From: Planctomycetota bacterium
Lineage (GTDB): Bacteria > Planctomycetota > UBA8108 > JACQVS01
Assembly (NCBI GenBank): GCA_028280485.1
Contig: JANQLS010000192.1
Coordinates: 36,450 to 100,449, forward strand
DNA length: 64,000 bases
Direction: 5' to 3'
The first letter of the stretch is position 1. Each line of letters opens with the position of its first letter. The position numbers were made by a program, and so were the translations under genes. Under the pieces are notes generated by a model. That model ran no database searches, was not told the DNA's origin, and worked only from the letters and a program-made list of their open reading frames with translations. Of this stretch, positions 42,231-51,763 are shown one piece after another.

Positions 42231-45200
42231 ATGATTTTAAAAAGTATCACTCAACACCGCTTTTTGCAGTTGGTGGCTTGTTGGCTTTTTGTATTGGCAA
42301 CCATCCTCCTTTCAGGTCCCAGAGCCGAAGCACTCGTGATCAATGAGATCATGTATCACGATGTTGATCTCGACGATAAACCCTTCGAGTGGATTGAAAT
42401 CTACAACGAACGGCTCGATCCCTTTGATATGAGCAATTTCAGCATCTGTGATGGTGTTGATTTTGTTTTCCCAGAGGACACTTGGCTCGACGGCTATTCC
42501 TACATCATTATCGCGAGTGATCCAGCCGCCTTCGCAAGCAAGTACGATACTACCGACATGACTGTCCTAGGTCCATGGACGGGATCATTGTCGAACAGTG
42601 GTGAAGACATCGAAATCTGCAATGTGGGCGGCCTTCGAGTGGCCCGAGTCGACTACGATGATGCCGGCAAGTGGTTAGCATCAGCGGATGGAGCAGGACA
42701 CAGTTTATCTCTCATCAGTCCTTATACAGATACTGACGACGCTGACAGTTGGACTCAAAGCATCGAAATGGGTGGAACTCCCGGAGAATGGAACAATCAC
42801 ACAGACTCGATCGGTTCTGGCCCTCCAGTGGTAAGTGGCAGTCAACCCGGAATGGACGGACAAGGATTCATTTTGAATTGGTTGATGCTCGGCCCCTATA
42901 ACACTGGCTTAGCTTGCAATATTGGAAATAACAATATTCAAAGAGATTACCTTCGCGGCACATCCACACCGAGGGAAGACGATCTTATCTGGCGAGATGA
43001 GCAAGTGGTGAATACCAATTTTACACTCGCAGCCTCAACCGGATTGCACTCCGCTGGTGGAGGAACCCCAGAAGTCTTCCTCTATGAAAGTTTCAGCAAT
43101 ACGATCAATCTCAATGACAACGTCTGGGGTGCTGTCAATCCCGAGAACGTCATGAGTTACTCGTTTGCTTATATCGATAACATCACGGGATCACCCTTAC
43201 CGGTCACGATCGGTTGCGCTTCGGATGATGCAATCTCTGTTTTATTAAACGGAAATGTCGTTCATACCAACGACGCATGCCGAGGGGTTGGAAACGAAGG
43301 CCAAATTCAAGATCGATTTAACACCACTCTTCAAGAAGGTAAAAACCTGATCGCCGTTAAAGTCTTCGAAAACGGTGGAGGCTGGAGCTTCCGCCTAAGA
43401 ATCGAAGAGCGAGGTAACGGGAATCCCATCAGCTCGCCCTGTACAATTCAACTTTCAAACGATGTCGATGAAGGTTTAGATTTCAACGGAAACGGTGATC
43501 CCGTCATCGATCCCGCTGGTGAAGATTGTGATGGTGGTGGTGGCCCCGATCCGGATCCGGGTGGAGATTCTGAGGGAGCTCACTTCGCTCCTGTCGTTAT
43601 CAACGAAACCCACTTCAGAACCGCCGGTTCACGCTGGGTCGAACTCTTCAACCGTACTTCCAGTCCTATCGATCTGTCGGGTTATCATATGACAGATGAT
43701 CCGATCAATCTTGCCAAAGCGACACTCCCCGGTGGCAGCACGATTCCAGGGAATGGTTACTTAACCTTTACCGATGTAGAACTCGGCCTGGACTTCGAAA
43801 TTACCGAAACCAATGGACGAATCTACGTTGCTCTGACCAATCCCGATGAAACTCAAGTCTTAGACGCGAGCAACTTCAAGCCCGACTACGATGAGATGAG
43901 TATCGCGAGAATTCCAGACGGGGATGATGAGTTTGAAGATGCGAGTAATCCTACACATTTAGCGCCCAACAGTATTACCTTAGAAGATTCCATCATCATT
44001 AATGAGATCATGTACCACACTCTCGATGGTAATGAAGACAAAGAATACGTTGAGCTTTACAACCGTGGGAACTCCACCGTGAATATCTCGAACTGGAAAC
44101 TCTCAACCGGTCTCGATTTTACGATTCCCGATGGAACGACGATGGCTGCTGATTCTTATTTGGTCATCGCGAGAAACCCCGAACTCATTCGCCAAATCTA
44201 TTCCCTGAATGCTAATCAAGTCATCGGCCCTGAAACTCCCGAAGCCTTAGATGACTTTGGTGTTCTGAGAAACAGTGGAGAACGGATCAGCCTCAAGGAT
44301 CATTTCCGAAGAACAGTCGACACCGTTCGCTTCCACGACGGACGTGAGTGGTCCCGTTGGCCGGATGGATTGGGATCTTCACTCGAACTCATCGATCCCT
44401 TCCAAGATAATCGTTTCGGCGGTTCTTGGGACGCCAGTGATGATTCCCACAAAGCTGAAGCTACAGAGTTCAGTTATATCGGTCAGCACGGCGGCGGAGA
44501 ATCTGAACTCCACTTAGCCTTGATGAGCCGCGGAATCACCGTTGTCGATGATGTATCTATCATCGGAGGCGGAGTCAGTAATGACGACACCGATTTAGTT
44601 TCTCGAGGATCCACCTGGAGGTATCGCAAAGGAACTTCGGCTCCACCAGCTGGCTGGAACGAACATGGTTTCAACGATTCTTCTTGGTCTCAGGGTGCAA
44701 CAAGTATCGGTTACGGCGACAATGATGACGCCACGATCCTCAATGACATGGAAGACAACTATATGACGGTTTATTGCCGCAGAACTTTCAATGTCACGAA
44801 TCCCAATGAAATTGATAACCTTATTCTGAGTACCATCATCGATGACGGTTACATCGCGTATATCAATGGTGAAGAGGTAAACTCTTACAATGTCTCTGGA
44901 TCGAATTTCGATGATCGCGCCCAGAACGCTATCGGAGATGGTGACTTAATCGAACGGGACATCAGTTCCTTCAAACACTTACTTGTAGCGGGATCGAATA
45001 CGATCGCCATTCAAGTTCACAACGCTGGTTTAGGTAGTTCAGATCTCACTTTTGATCCAGCTCTAATTAGCCGAGTAACGACAATCGTCGGAGGAAGCGA
45101 ACAACTGACGAATGGAACTTTCGAATCGAACACAACCGGTTGGATGATCGAAGGAACTCACATTCGCAGTGGTAGAACGACCACCGACCCCATCACCGGA

Positions 45201-47846
45201 AATGGATCACTCAAGATCATCGCCAGTGGACGGGGTGACAACAAAGTGAACCGTATCGAAACGCCCAATGGAAACGTGGGGCTCAATTCCTTAACGACAG
45301 GTGAAGATCTTCAGATTTCACTTAAGGCTCGCTGGGTCATCGGTTCTCAAACGATCCTCACCCATGGTTTCGAACATGCGATGGCGAAGTCGCATTCTTT
45401 GGCCGTTCCAGAAAACTTAGGAACTCCCGGGGAGATCAACTCCGTCACCCAACGCCAACTCGATCGTAACGGCGGAAATTTAGGGCCGGTCATGAAGGAT
45501 GTCGTTCAGATTCCGGCCGTTCCTCGAGTCGGAGATGATGTCACGATCAGAATTCGAGTTTCGGATGCTGATGGCATTCAAAACAACTCCGTTCGCCTAA
45601 GGTGGTCTGTCAATAACCCAAGCTCCTCTCCAAACAACGTCACCATGACTTCAATCGGAGACGATTGGTATGAGGGAACGATCCCCAGTCAATCCAATGG
45701 TACAAAAGTTGTCTTTTATATTACAGCAACCGATACCAATTCAGTATCAGCCCGTTATCCCGTCGATGTGATGGAAAGAACTCATCCCTTGGTTCTCAAT
45801 CCTTCGAGTGCCAGTATTCACGATGAGCGTCACTTGATCTATCGTGTCATCGATAGTGACCCCGCAACTCAATTCCACCAATACCGATTCTGGATGTCGA
45901 ATCAAATGGAAAGTACCGTCAACAGTCGACGTCGCCTCTCCAATGACTTGGTTCCTGGTTCATTATTGTTCGGTGCAGAGAAAATTTACCACGAAGCACA
46001 CGGTCGCTTCTCTGGTAGCCCCTTCGCCCGTGGTGGTTGGGGAGGTAGCTGGCGTATCGCGATGCCTCGCGGAAACCTACTCCACGAAACGATCAGAAAA
46101 TTTAACTTAGAAGATCACCACGGTAATGGATCGAACGCTCGTGAGCGGGTATCTCATTACTTGATTCGAAATCAAAACGGTGGTGGTGTTCCCGTACCTT
46201 ACTCTGACCTCGTCATCATGGTTCGTTGGCAAGTCAACGACCGTGCGAGTGGAACTCGTGAACACGTTTGGGTACCGGATGTTCAATTCATCTCACAATG
46301 GTTCCCGAAAGATGATGATGGTTCGTTCTTCGAAATCGATGACCGCTTTGTCATCAACGATAGCGGAAACCGACAAGGAAACACGAACGCACGGGTCCTC
46401 TATCCCCCACCCAGTTCGAGGGATGATGGCAACGGTGAGAACAAAGAAAACTACCGTTGGTTCTTCGGCCTGCGATCTGAAAACGGTGCGGATAACTTCA
46501 CCGAAATGATTAACTTTGCTGAGGTCATGGATCCTGGCGTAACCGGTAATTCTGAATATGACGATATCATTTGGGATATCGTTAATGTCGAAGAGATGCT
46601 CCGAATCTGGGCCGTACGTTGGAATACCGACGACTGGGATACCTGGGGTGCGAATCGCGGAAAGAATGCCTATCTCTACCATCCGGCTATCGACAGTCGA
46701 TGGAACTTGTTGGCATGGGACTGTGAACTCACCTACGGTGGAACTGGCGGATTCAACATTCCTACCAGCCCTTCTTCAAACTTCAGCCCCGGTGGTTTCA
46801 GTGAGGTCAATCGCTTTGCAAACCGTCCTCATATTAAACGGGTTTACTATGGAATCTTGAAAGAGATGCTCATCGGGCCGGATGCTTGGTTTGGATCAGA
46901 TTACCTCTCAGGTTATATGACCAAACTTCAAGCCTTGGGGATGTCTAATACTGGAATCGGTCAGCCCGGTGGATTTATCGACCAACGCGCCAATATCGTG
47001 CGTCCTCGATTGACCGGTGCGATCTATCCTCAAGTACAGTTCACCATCACCACGAACAGTGGAAATAATTTCTCTGTTGATTCACTCCAAACCACTCTTA
47101 ATGGTGGCTGCCCGGCTGAAGTTCAAACAGTCATCATTTCTAACAATGGTGGTGCGCCGTTTGAAGCTAACGTTGAATTCACCGGAATGAACACCTGGAG
47201 AATCACGGATCTTCCACTGGTTCCCGGTGCGAACTCGCTGGATATTCTGGGATACGATCTTCGTGATAACCTCGTCGATAGTGATTCCATCACGATCACT
47301 TCAACGGTTACCGAATGGGATCCTCCCACAATTGTCAGCATCACTCCTTCTGAAGGATTACCGGGTGACACCGTTACAATCACTGGAACGGAATTCCACA
47401 ATGGCTTAGTGGTTGAGTTCGATGGAGTACCTTTGGATTCCAATGATGTCACCTTCGATGAATTCGGCCCCAATCCCGATGAGATTGAAATCGAACTTCC
47501 CGATGGCTTAGGCCAGGTTCAAGTAGTTGTTCGCAACTTGGATGGCAAGGCTTCGAATGCCTTCGCATTCACTTTGTCAGAACCTCCCCCGACCTTCATT
47601 CGTGGAGACGTCAACCGTGACCTTCGCGTCGACCTCGGAGATGCGATCACCGGCCTTCTTCACACCTATCGTGGCTTAGCCATCACCTGTGAGGAAGCTG
47701 CCGATGTGAACGATGATGGTGCGTTAGATAATACGGACCCCATCTACCTACTTAACTTCCTCTATCTCAATGGTGCGGCACCTCCAGCTCCTTTCCCCAG
47801 TGCCGGGGAGGACTTAGACGCCGATGCCCACACCTGTGAGGCTTAG
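42231..47846 (+). CDS. Giant secreted LTD/PA14-like/CotH protein with dockerin-like tail
   Basis: 1871 residues with AAGG before the ATG. The signal peptide ends near AEA-LV (about 34). LTD domains start near 35 (LVINEIMYHDVDLDDKPFEW), 455 (VVINETHFRTAGSRWVELFN) and 590 (IIINEIMYHTLDGNEDKEYV). A PA14-like module lies between the first two (FILNWLMLGPYNTG, GCASDDAISVLLNGNVVH). The jelly-roll-like module with YGDNDD and DGYIAYINGEEV is at about 790-940. The CotH-like region (about 1180-1570) is divergent: the usual KKSY segment is replaced by GGWGGSWRIAMPRG, but WNLLAWDCELTYGG keeps the acidic motif. An IPT/TIG domain is at about 1700-1780. The tail has DVNRDLRVDLGD and DVNDDGALDNTD loops. No dockerin-binding scaffold is known for such tails, so they may act in sorting. 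Confidence 0.86.
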   Translation: MILKSITQHRFLQLVACWLFVLATILLSGPRAEALVINEIMYHDVDLDDKPFEWIEIYNERLDPFDMSNFSICDGVDFVFPEDTWLDGYSYIIIASDPAAFASKYDTTDMTVLGPWTGSLSNSGEDIEICNVGGLRVARVDYDDAGKWLASADGAGHSLSLISPYTDTDDADSWTQSIEMGGTPGEWNNHTDSIGSGPPVVSGSQPGMDGQGFILNWLMLGPYNTGLACNIGNNNIQRDYLRGTSTPREDDLIWRDEQVVNTNFTLAASTGLHSAGGGTPEVFLYESFSNTINLNDNVWGAVNPENVMSYSFAYIDNITGSPLPVTIGCASDDAISVLLNGNVVHTNDACRGVGNEGQIQDRFNTTLQEGKNLIAVKVFENGGGWSFRLRIEERGNGNPISSPCTIQLSNDVDEGLDFNGNGDPVIDPAGEDCDGGGGPDPDPGGDSEGAHFAPVVINETHFRTAGSRWVELFNRTSSPIDLSGYHMTDDPINLAKATLPGGSTIPGNGYLTFTDVELGLDFEITETNGRIYVALTNPDETQVLDASNFKPDYDEMSIARIPDGDDEFEDASNPTHLAPNSITLEDSIIINEIMYHTLDGNEDKEYVELYNRGNSTVNISNWKLSTGLDFTIPDGTTMAADSYLVIARNPELIRQIYSLNANQVIGPETPEALDDFGVLRNSGERISLKDHFRRTVDTVRFHDGREWSRWPDGLGSSLELIDPFQDNRFGGSWDASDDSHKAEATEFSYIGQHGGGESELHLALMSRGITVVDDVSIIGGGVSNDDTDLVSRGSTWRYRKGTSAPPAGWNEHGFNDSSWSQGATSIGYGDNDDATILNDMEDNYMTVYCRRTFNVTNPNEIDNLILSTIIDDGYIAYINGEEVNSYNVSGSNFDDRAQNAIGDGDLIERDISSFKHLLVAGSNTIAIQVHNAGLGSSDLTFDPALISRVTTIVGGSEQLTNGTFESNTTGWMIEGTHIRSGRTTTDPITGNGSLKIIASGRGDNKVNRIETPNGNVGLNSLTTGEDLQISLKARWVIGSQTILTHGFEHAMAKSHSLAVPENLGTPGEINSVTQRQLDRNGGNLGPVMKDVVQIPAVPRVGDDVTIRIRVSDADGIQNNSVRLRWSVNNPSSSPNNVTMTSIGDDWYEGTIPSQSNGTKVVFYITATDTNSVSARYPVDVMERTHPLVLNPSSASIHDERHLIYRVIDSDPATQFHQYRFWMSNQMESTVNSRRRLSNDLVPGSLLFGAEKIYHEAHGRFSGSPFARGGWGGSWRIAMPRGNLLHETIRKFNLEDHHGNGSNARERVSHYLIRNQNGGGVPVPYSDLVIMVRWQVNDRASGTREHVWVPDVQFISQWFPKDDDGSFFEIDDRFVINDSGNRQGNTNARVLYPPPSSRDDGNGENKENYRWFFGLRSENGADNFTEMINFAEVMDPGVTGNSEYDDIIWDIVNVEEMLRIWAVRWNTDDWDTWGANRGKNAYLYHPAIDSRWNLLAWDCELTYGGTGGFNIPTSPSSNFSPGGFSEVNRFANRPHIKRVYYGILKEMLIGPDAWFGSDYLSGYMTKLQALGMSNTGIGQPGGFIDQRANIVRPRLTGAIYPQVQFTITTNSGNNFSVDSLQTTLNGGCPAEVQTVIISNNGGAPFEANVEFTGMNTWRITDLPLVPGANSLDILGYDLRDNLVDSDSITITSTVTEWDPPTIVSITPSEGLPGDTVTITGTEFHNGLVVEFDGVPLDSNDVTFDEFGPNPDEIEIELPDGLGQVQVVVRNLDGKASNAFAFTLSEPPPTFIRGDVNRDLRVDLGDAITGLLHTYRGLAITCEEAADVNDDGALDNTDPIYLLNFLYLNGAAPPAPFPSAGEDLDADAHTCEA

Positions 47847-47936
47847 TTTTTGTAGACAATTGTAAAAAATCGTTAATCAGTTGTCGGCGGGCCTTTGCAG
47901 TTCTCGGCCCTGCGACCTAAAATAACTGGATACCGT

Positions 47937-47970
47937 ACAGGGCCTCCCGATCCGGGGGGCCCTGTTTTTT
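47937..47970 (+). terminator. Intrinsic terminator after the 1871-residue LTD/CotH gene
   Basis: ACAGGGCCTCCC / GGGGGGCCCTGT (47937-47948 and 47954-47965, one T-G pair), a 5-base loop, then TTTTTT. It lies 91 bases past the stop at 47846. A weaker GC-rich hairpin (about 47882-47915) precedes it. Confidence 0.92.
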
Positions 47971-48146
47971 GATACTTTAAGGATGGCTTCAGAAACTTCG
48001 AATTTTAGCCGTTCTTAGTAAGTCTAACTTCCAGAGTTAGAACCGAAGGTCCTCACGACCTTTATTCAACAGAAACTCAGTTTATATTGAAACAAGCTCT
48101 TTCGGAGCTCGATTCAACCTCATCCTCGATAGAAGGAACTATTATC

Positions 48147-49175
48147 ATGAAGTCAATCTTTCAACTCTTGACCTGCATCTTGGCAGTCCAATTGATGACA
48201 ACCTTGTCAGTTGCACAAGAAGAAGGAAAAAAAGAAGCTCCCAAAACTGAAGTTAAAAAAGATGAAATCAAAGTAAAGGTTTTGGAAGCAGGCGCTGAGC
48301 CTCGCCAGGAACTCCGTTTCAGTTGGAAAAAAGGGCAGAAACAAATTTTAGAAGTTCACACCGAAGTCAATGTTCAAATGAAATTGGGAGACTTCCCACT
48401 TCCTGGTCAAAAAATTCCCGTTCAGGTCATGACCATGGAAACCACAGTCACCGATGTCAAAGAAGATGGCTTGGCCACATTAGAATTTAAAATCACCAAA
48501 GCGGTATTAGATGAAGGTGACAATCCTAATCCTCAATTCATTCGTCTTCGCCAACTCTTAGAAGGTATGAAGGGATTAAAAGGAACGTCTAAGATCGATA
48601 ACCGCGGATTCACCAAATCCGTTGATATCAAAGTCGATCAAACAGCCAATGCTCAATTAGCTCAACAGATCGAAGGCTTAAAAACTTCACTTCAACAAAT
48701 TTCAAATCCATTTCCAAAAGAACCGGTCGGTGCAGGAGCTAAATGGGAGGTTAAACTTCCATTGGAACAAAATGGAATCAAAATTTCACAATCAACCGTC
48801 TATGAACTCAAGTCCTTCAAGGACGGCGTTGGTGATGTTGTTGTCAAAGTGAAACAAACGGCTGAAAATCAAAAAATCGATGCTCCTGGTGCGCCTCCCG
48901 GAACCGATGTGATGTTGAAGAATTTTAACGGTTCAGGATCGGGTCAATCTAAGTTCAGCCTCACGAAAGTCGGTCCCATCAGCTCTTCTATGAAATCGAA
49001 AACAGGCTTAACATCAGAAGCTAAGTTTGGTGAACAAACCCAAACGATGAATATTGATGTTGCTCTCACCTTGACGATCTACGACGTCGAAGAAAAGAAA
49101 AAAGCTGACGCTAAAAAAGCAGAGGGTAAAAAAGAAGCTGGCAAGGCTGAAGAGAAGAAGGCCGATAAAAAGTAA
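48147..49175 (+). CDS. Secreted DUF6263-like protein with Lys-rich tail
   Basis: 342 residues from the ATG at 48147 (AAGGA upstream); the frame continues upstream to 48087 but the signal peptide begins here (MKSIFQLLTCILAVQLM, cleavage near SVAQ). The mature protein starts with a charged spacer and a beta-rich body: LRFSWKKGQKQILEVHTEVN, then TMETTVTDVKEDGLATLEFK, SKIDNRGFTKSVDIKVD and PVGAGAKWEVKLPLEQNG. This layout resembles the DUF6263 family of secreted proteins of unknown function. The last about 30 residues are an Ala/Lys/Glu low-complexity tail. It is monocistronic, with terminators before and after. The resemblance is my judgement and should be tested by a profile search. Confidence 0.7.
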   Translation: MKSIFQLLTCILAVQLMTTLSVAQEEGKKEAPKTEVKKDEIKVKVLEAGAEPRQELRFSWKKGQKQILEVHTEVNVQMKLGDFPLPGQKIPVQVMTMETTVTDVKEDGLATLEFKITKAVLDEGDNPNPQFIRLRQLLEGMKGLKGTSKIDNRGFTKSVDIKVDQTANAQLAQQIEGLKTSLQQISNPFPKEPVGAGAKWEVKLPLEQNGIKISQSTVYELKSFKDGVGDVVVKVKQTAENQKIDAPGAPPGTDVMLKNFNGSGSGQSKFSLTKVGPISSSMKSKTGLTSEAKFGEQTQTMNIDVALTLTIYDVEEKKKADAKKAEGKKEAGKAEEKKADKK

Positions 49176-49211
49176 GAGGCCTCTCTTGTAAATAAATTTA
49201 TCCTGAAAAGT

Positions 49212-49249
49212 AAAAAGCGATCTACACAAATGTGTGGGTCGCTTTTTTT
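49212..49249. terminator. Intrinsic terminator after the DUF6263-like gene
   Basis: AAAAAGCGATCTACAC / GTGTGGGTCGCTTTTT (49212-49227 and 49232-49247) with an AAAT loop, two G-T pairs and a T-run, 37 bases beyond the stop at 49175. Confidence 0.92.
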
Positions 49250-49563
49250 ATGATTCGTACGTAAGGATTTATTCCAATCGTGAGCGAGGAAAGGGCTGAT
49301 GTCGATCCTAGCCTTTCTCAATAATGTAATTTACAAGACATAAGATGAAATTTTAAGTTTCCCCTCAACTATTACTGACTTACCATCAGAACTATTGAGC
49401 GCCCTCGAGACAAAGGATGGCGATCTTTCTCAAATTCAATAATCCCATACTGACCAAAATTCAATAGCTTTAGTTGATTCCAACCTGATTTAGGTTGGAA
49501 GTGAGGATTAGAATAAAAATATTTTCTGGGTGTAATCAAATGTGTTTTTTAATGAGAACTCAC
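49250..49563. other. Intergenic region with hairpin upstream of the cohesin-like gene pair
   Basis: No gene is seen. The notable element is a perfect 9-base stem TTCCAACCT-gattt-AGGTTGGAA (49478-49500), 64 bases before the chosen start codon, without a T-run. It could be an operator or an mRNA 5' hairpin. Confidence 0.45.
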
Positions 49564-51762
49564 ATGCCAAAGCTGGTTTTAACTCTTTTCGTTATTCTAG
49601 TTTTTTTACTTCCCTCTAACCTTCAATCTCAAGCGCAAGAACCAGAATTCGGAAATCAAAATCCTGTACGATTAGAAGACCCCCCACCCAGGGTCAATCT
49701 CAATGGAAATAATATCGACTTTGATAGGATCAACATCGAAGGTCTAAGAGAGCGCCTTGGAGGCATAGTCAATCAGAATGTCGTCCTCCATCTAAATGCC
49801 GAACCCATACAACCCGGCGGTCATATCAAAATTGAAGTCAGATCCACCAACAGCGTCCACTTGGAGTCCGTTTTCATCTTTTTCAATATCAACCAAGAGC
49901 ATTTTGATCTCGTCGATATTGAAATCGAGGGTACTTCTTCTTCTCACATTCCGAAACCCTCAATGATTGTGAGTAAAGAAACTCTACACCCATCTTCTGA
50001 AATCCAAGACTCATGGTCTTTTGGGTGCAGCTTTCAACCTTCGCCTGATTTATTTGATCCACTTCCCCCGGGGGAGAATCAACTTCTTTTTAAAGGTATC
50101 TTAAAAGTCAGATCGACGACTCCTTCTGGTATGTACACCTTGCAAGACTTAGCGGCAACTTCTCTCGAACGGATCTCCGAAAGTCAAACTGGGAAACTTA
50201 CAGTTAGTTTTTCCGATTCCTCGATAACAGAAGTGGAAGTGCTTCCTCCAACTGGCCCGCGCCCCATCGATTTCTTAAGTTGTGAAACCCAAGAAGGAAA
50301 AGTAAATCTCTCCTGGAAAAACTCTCAAAATAACTACGATGCTATCGATATCGTAAGAGACGGAGAATTAATAGAAAGCTTATCACCCGATTCAACAACA
50401 TTTGAAGAAGCCCCCGCAGCTGGATTAAGAACGTATCAAATTTACAGTCGAATCGGGGACACTCGATCCATCGAAAGCACTTGTACCCTATTAGTTGATA
50501 TCCCACGCCCACCACGTCCTGAGAATTTTAAATGTTCAGTAGTCCAAAGTAATCATTTGACGTGGGACAATCCCATCGAATATCAGACCATCTCTGTTTT
50601 TAGAAACGGTAAAATCATCGATCAAATCGATGGAAAATCTACGGAGTATAGCGATCCCTTTACTTCTTCATTGTTTACAATCTACAGCCTAAAAGGAATC
50701 GTAGGAGAAGTCGGCAGCTTAGCATCCAATTGCAAACTCAATGAATTCAGTAATCGACAAGTCTTCAAGACTGAAAATATAAGAACTGTTCCTGGCGCGA
50801 AGAATGTGCCCATCCGTTTTTACGGCACGAATACAGTTAATGCTTCAGCGTTATCATTCGGATTAAAATTAGATCCAAAATACACTCGAATCAGTGCCGT
50901 CTTGCCCGGCTCAATGCTAGAGTTTTATGGTTACAGCTTCTTTCAATTTCAAGACCATACTTTTAATCGAGCCTTCACGGGAATGGGAGCCGGGATGGGA
51001 GTCGCCCCACAAACGAATTGGGAACCGGGGGCTGAGCAACATTTCTCAACAGTATTTGTCGACATACTAGAGTCAACCCCGCCCGGTACTAGAATTCCTA
51101 TTGAATTGGGAGAATTCGGCGAACCGCCCATAAAAGTCAGGTTTCATGATGAAGAAACCTTTGCTCTCGAAACCGAGAGTGAAGATGGCTGGATTTTGGT
51201 TGGAGACTCCCCTTTGGCAGAAGTTGCTAATGTTCAAGCTGAACAAGAATCAGTGCCCGTAAATAAAACGAAAGGGATCCCTCGATTTTCTAAAGCGATC
51301 ATTCTTTCCTGGCTCAATCAAGATGACTACGACCGACTTGAAATTCATCGGGATGGTCGACTAATAGAAAACATTGTAGGGAGCTCGACTTCCTTTACGG
51401 ATGCGAATCCCGGCCCCGGAATTCACACTTATGAAATCATCGCAACGAAAGATGATCTCATCAGCTTCCCCACACGAATTAAAACTCTCCCGGAAAACGT
51501 ACCGGGAACTTTTGCAAGGGGAGATGTCAATCAAGACCTCGTTATCGATCTGACAGATGCTGTCGTGGGTCTCAGCCATCTATTTTTAGGTAAAAAAATC
51601 TCCTGCCCCGATGCTTTAGATGCCGATGATAATTCAGAACTTGAAGTCACGGATCCCATCAATATTTTGAGTTACCTCTTTTTAGGTACGGGTGAGCTTC
51701 CTCCTCCAGATTTACAGCAACCTTGGTTGGATCCCACTCCGGATGAACTAGGCTGTGAGTAA
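49564..51762 (+). CDS. Secreted cohesin-like/FN3-like protein with dockerin-like tail (first of tandem pair)
   Basis: 732 residues from the ATG at 49564 (GAG seven bases upstream); longer in-frame starts at 49495 and 49552 add residues before the signal peptide MPKLVLTLFVILVFLL. Two cohesin-like beta domains (about 75-225 with VHLESVFIFFNINQEHFDLV; about 415-555 with YEFSALSFGLK-type strand and DILESTPPGTRIPIE) alternate with FN3-like units (LSCETQEGKVNLSWKNSQNN, then YDAIDIVRDGELIESL; repeated later as YDRLEIHRDGRLIENI). The C-terminal about 85 residues are two dockerin-like loops (DVNQDLVIDLTD, DADDNSELEVTD). There is no catalytic domain, so the likely role is structural or adhesive at the cell surface. 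The next gene is a paralogue starting one base after the stop. Confidence 0.82.
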   Translation: MPKLVLTLFVILVFLLPSNLQSQAQEPEFGNQNPVRLEDPPPRVNLNGNNIDFDRINIEGLRERLGGIVNQNVVLHLNAEPIQPGGHIKIEVRSTNSVHLESVFIFFNINQEHFDLVDIEIEGTSSSHIPKPSMIVSKETLHPSSEIQDSWSFGCSFQPSPDLFDPLPPGENQLLFKGILKVRSTTPSGMYTLQDLAATSLERISESQTGKLTVSFSDSSITEVEVLPPTGPRPIDFLSCETQEGKVNLSWKNSQNNYDAIDIVRDGELIESLSPDSTTFEEAPAAGLRTYQIYSRIGDTRSIESTCTLLVDIPRPPRPENFKCSVVQSNHLTWDNPIEYQTISVFRNGKIIDQIDGKSTEYSDPFTSSLFTIYSLKGIVGEVGSLASNCKLNEFSNRQVFKTENIRTVPGAKNVPIRFYGTNTVNASALSFGLKLDPKYTRISAVLPGSMLEFYGYSFFQFQDHTFNRAFTGMGAGMGVAPQTNWEPGAEQHFSTVFVDILESTPPGTRIPIELGEFGEPPIKVRFHDEETFALETESEDGWILVGDSPLAEVANVQAEQESVPVNKTKGIPRFSKAIILSWLNQDDYDRLEIHRDGRLIENIVGSSTSFTDANPGPGIHTYEIIATKDDLISFPTRIKTLPENVPGTFARGDVNQDLVIDLTDAVVGLSHLFLGKKISCPDALDADDNSELEVTDPINILSYLFLGTGELPPPDLQQPWLDPTPDELGCE

Positions 51763-51763
51763 A

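Noticed and set aside
42092..42346. Plus-strand ORF of 84 codons covering the leader of the 1871-residue gene
   Set aside because: It overlaps the real gene in another frame and passes through the terminator stem; no initiation signal.
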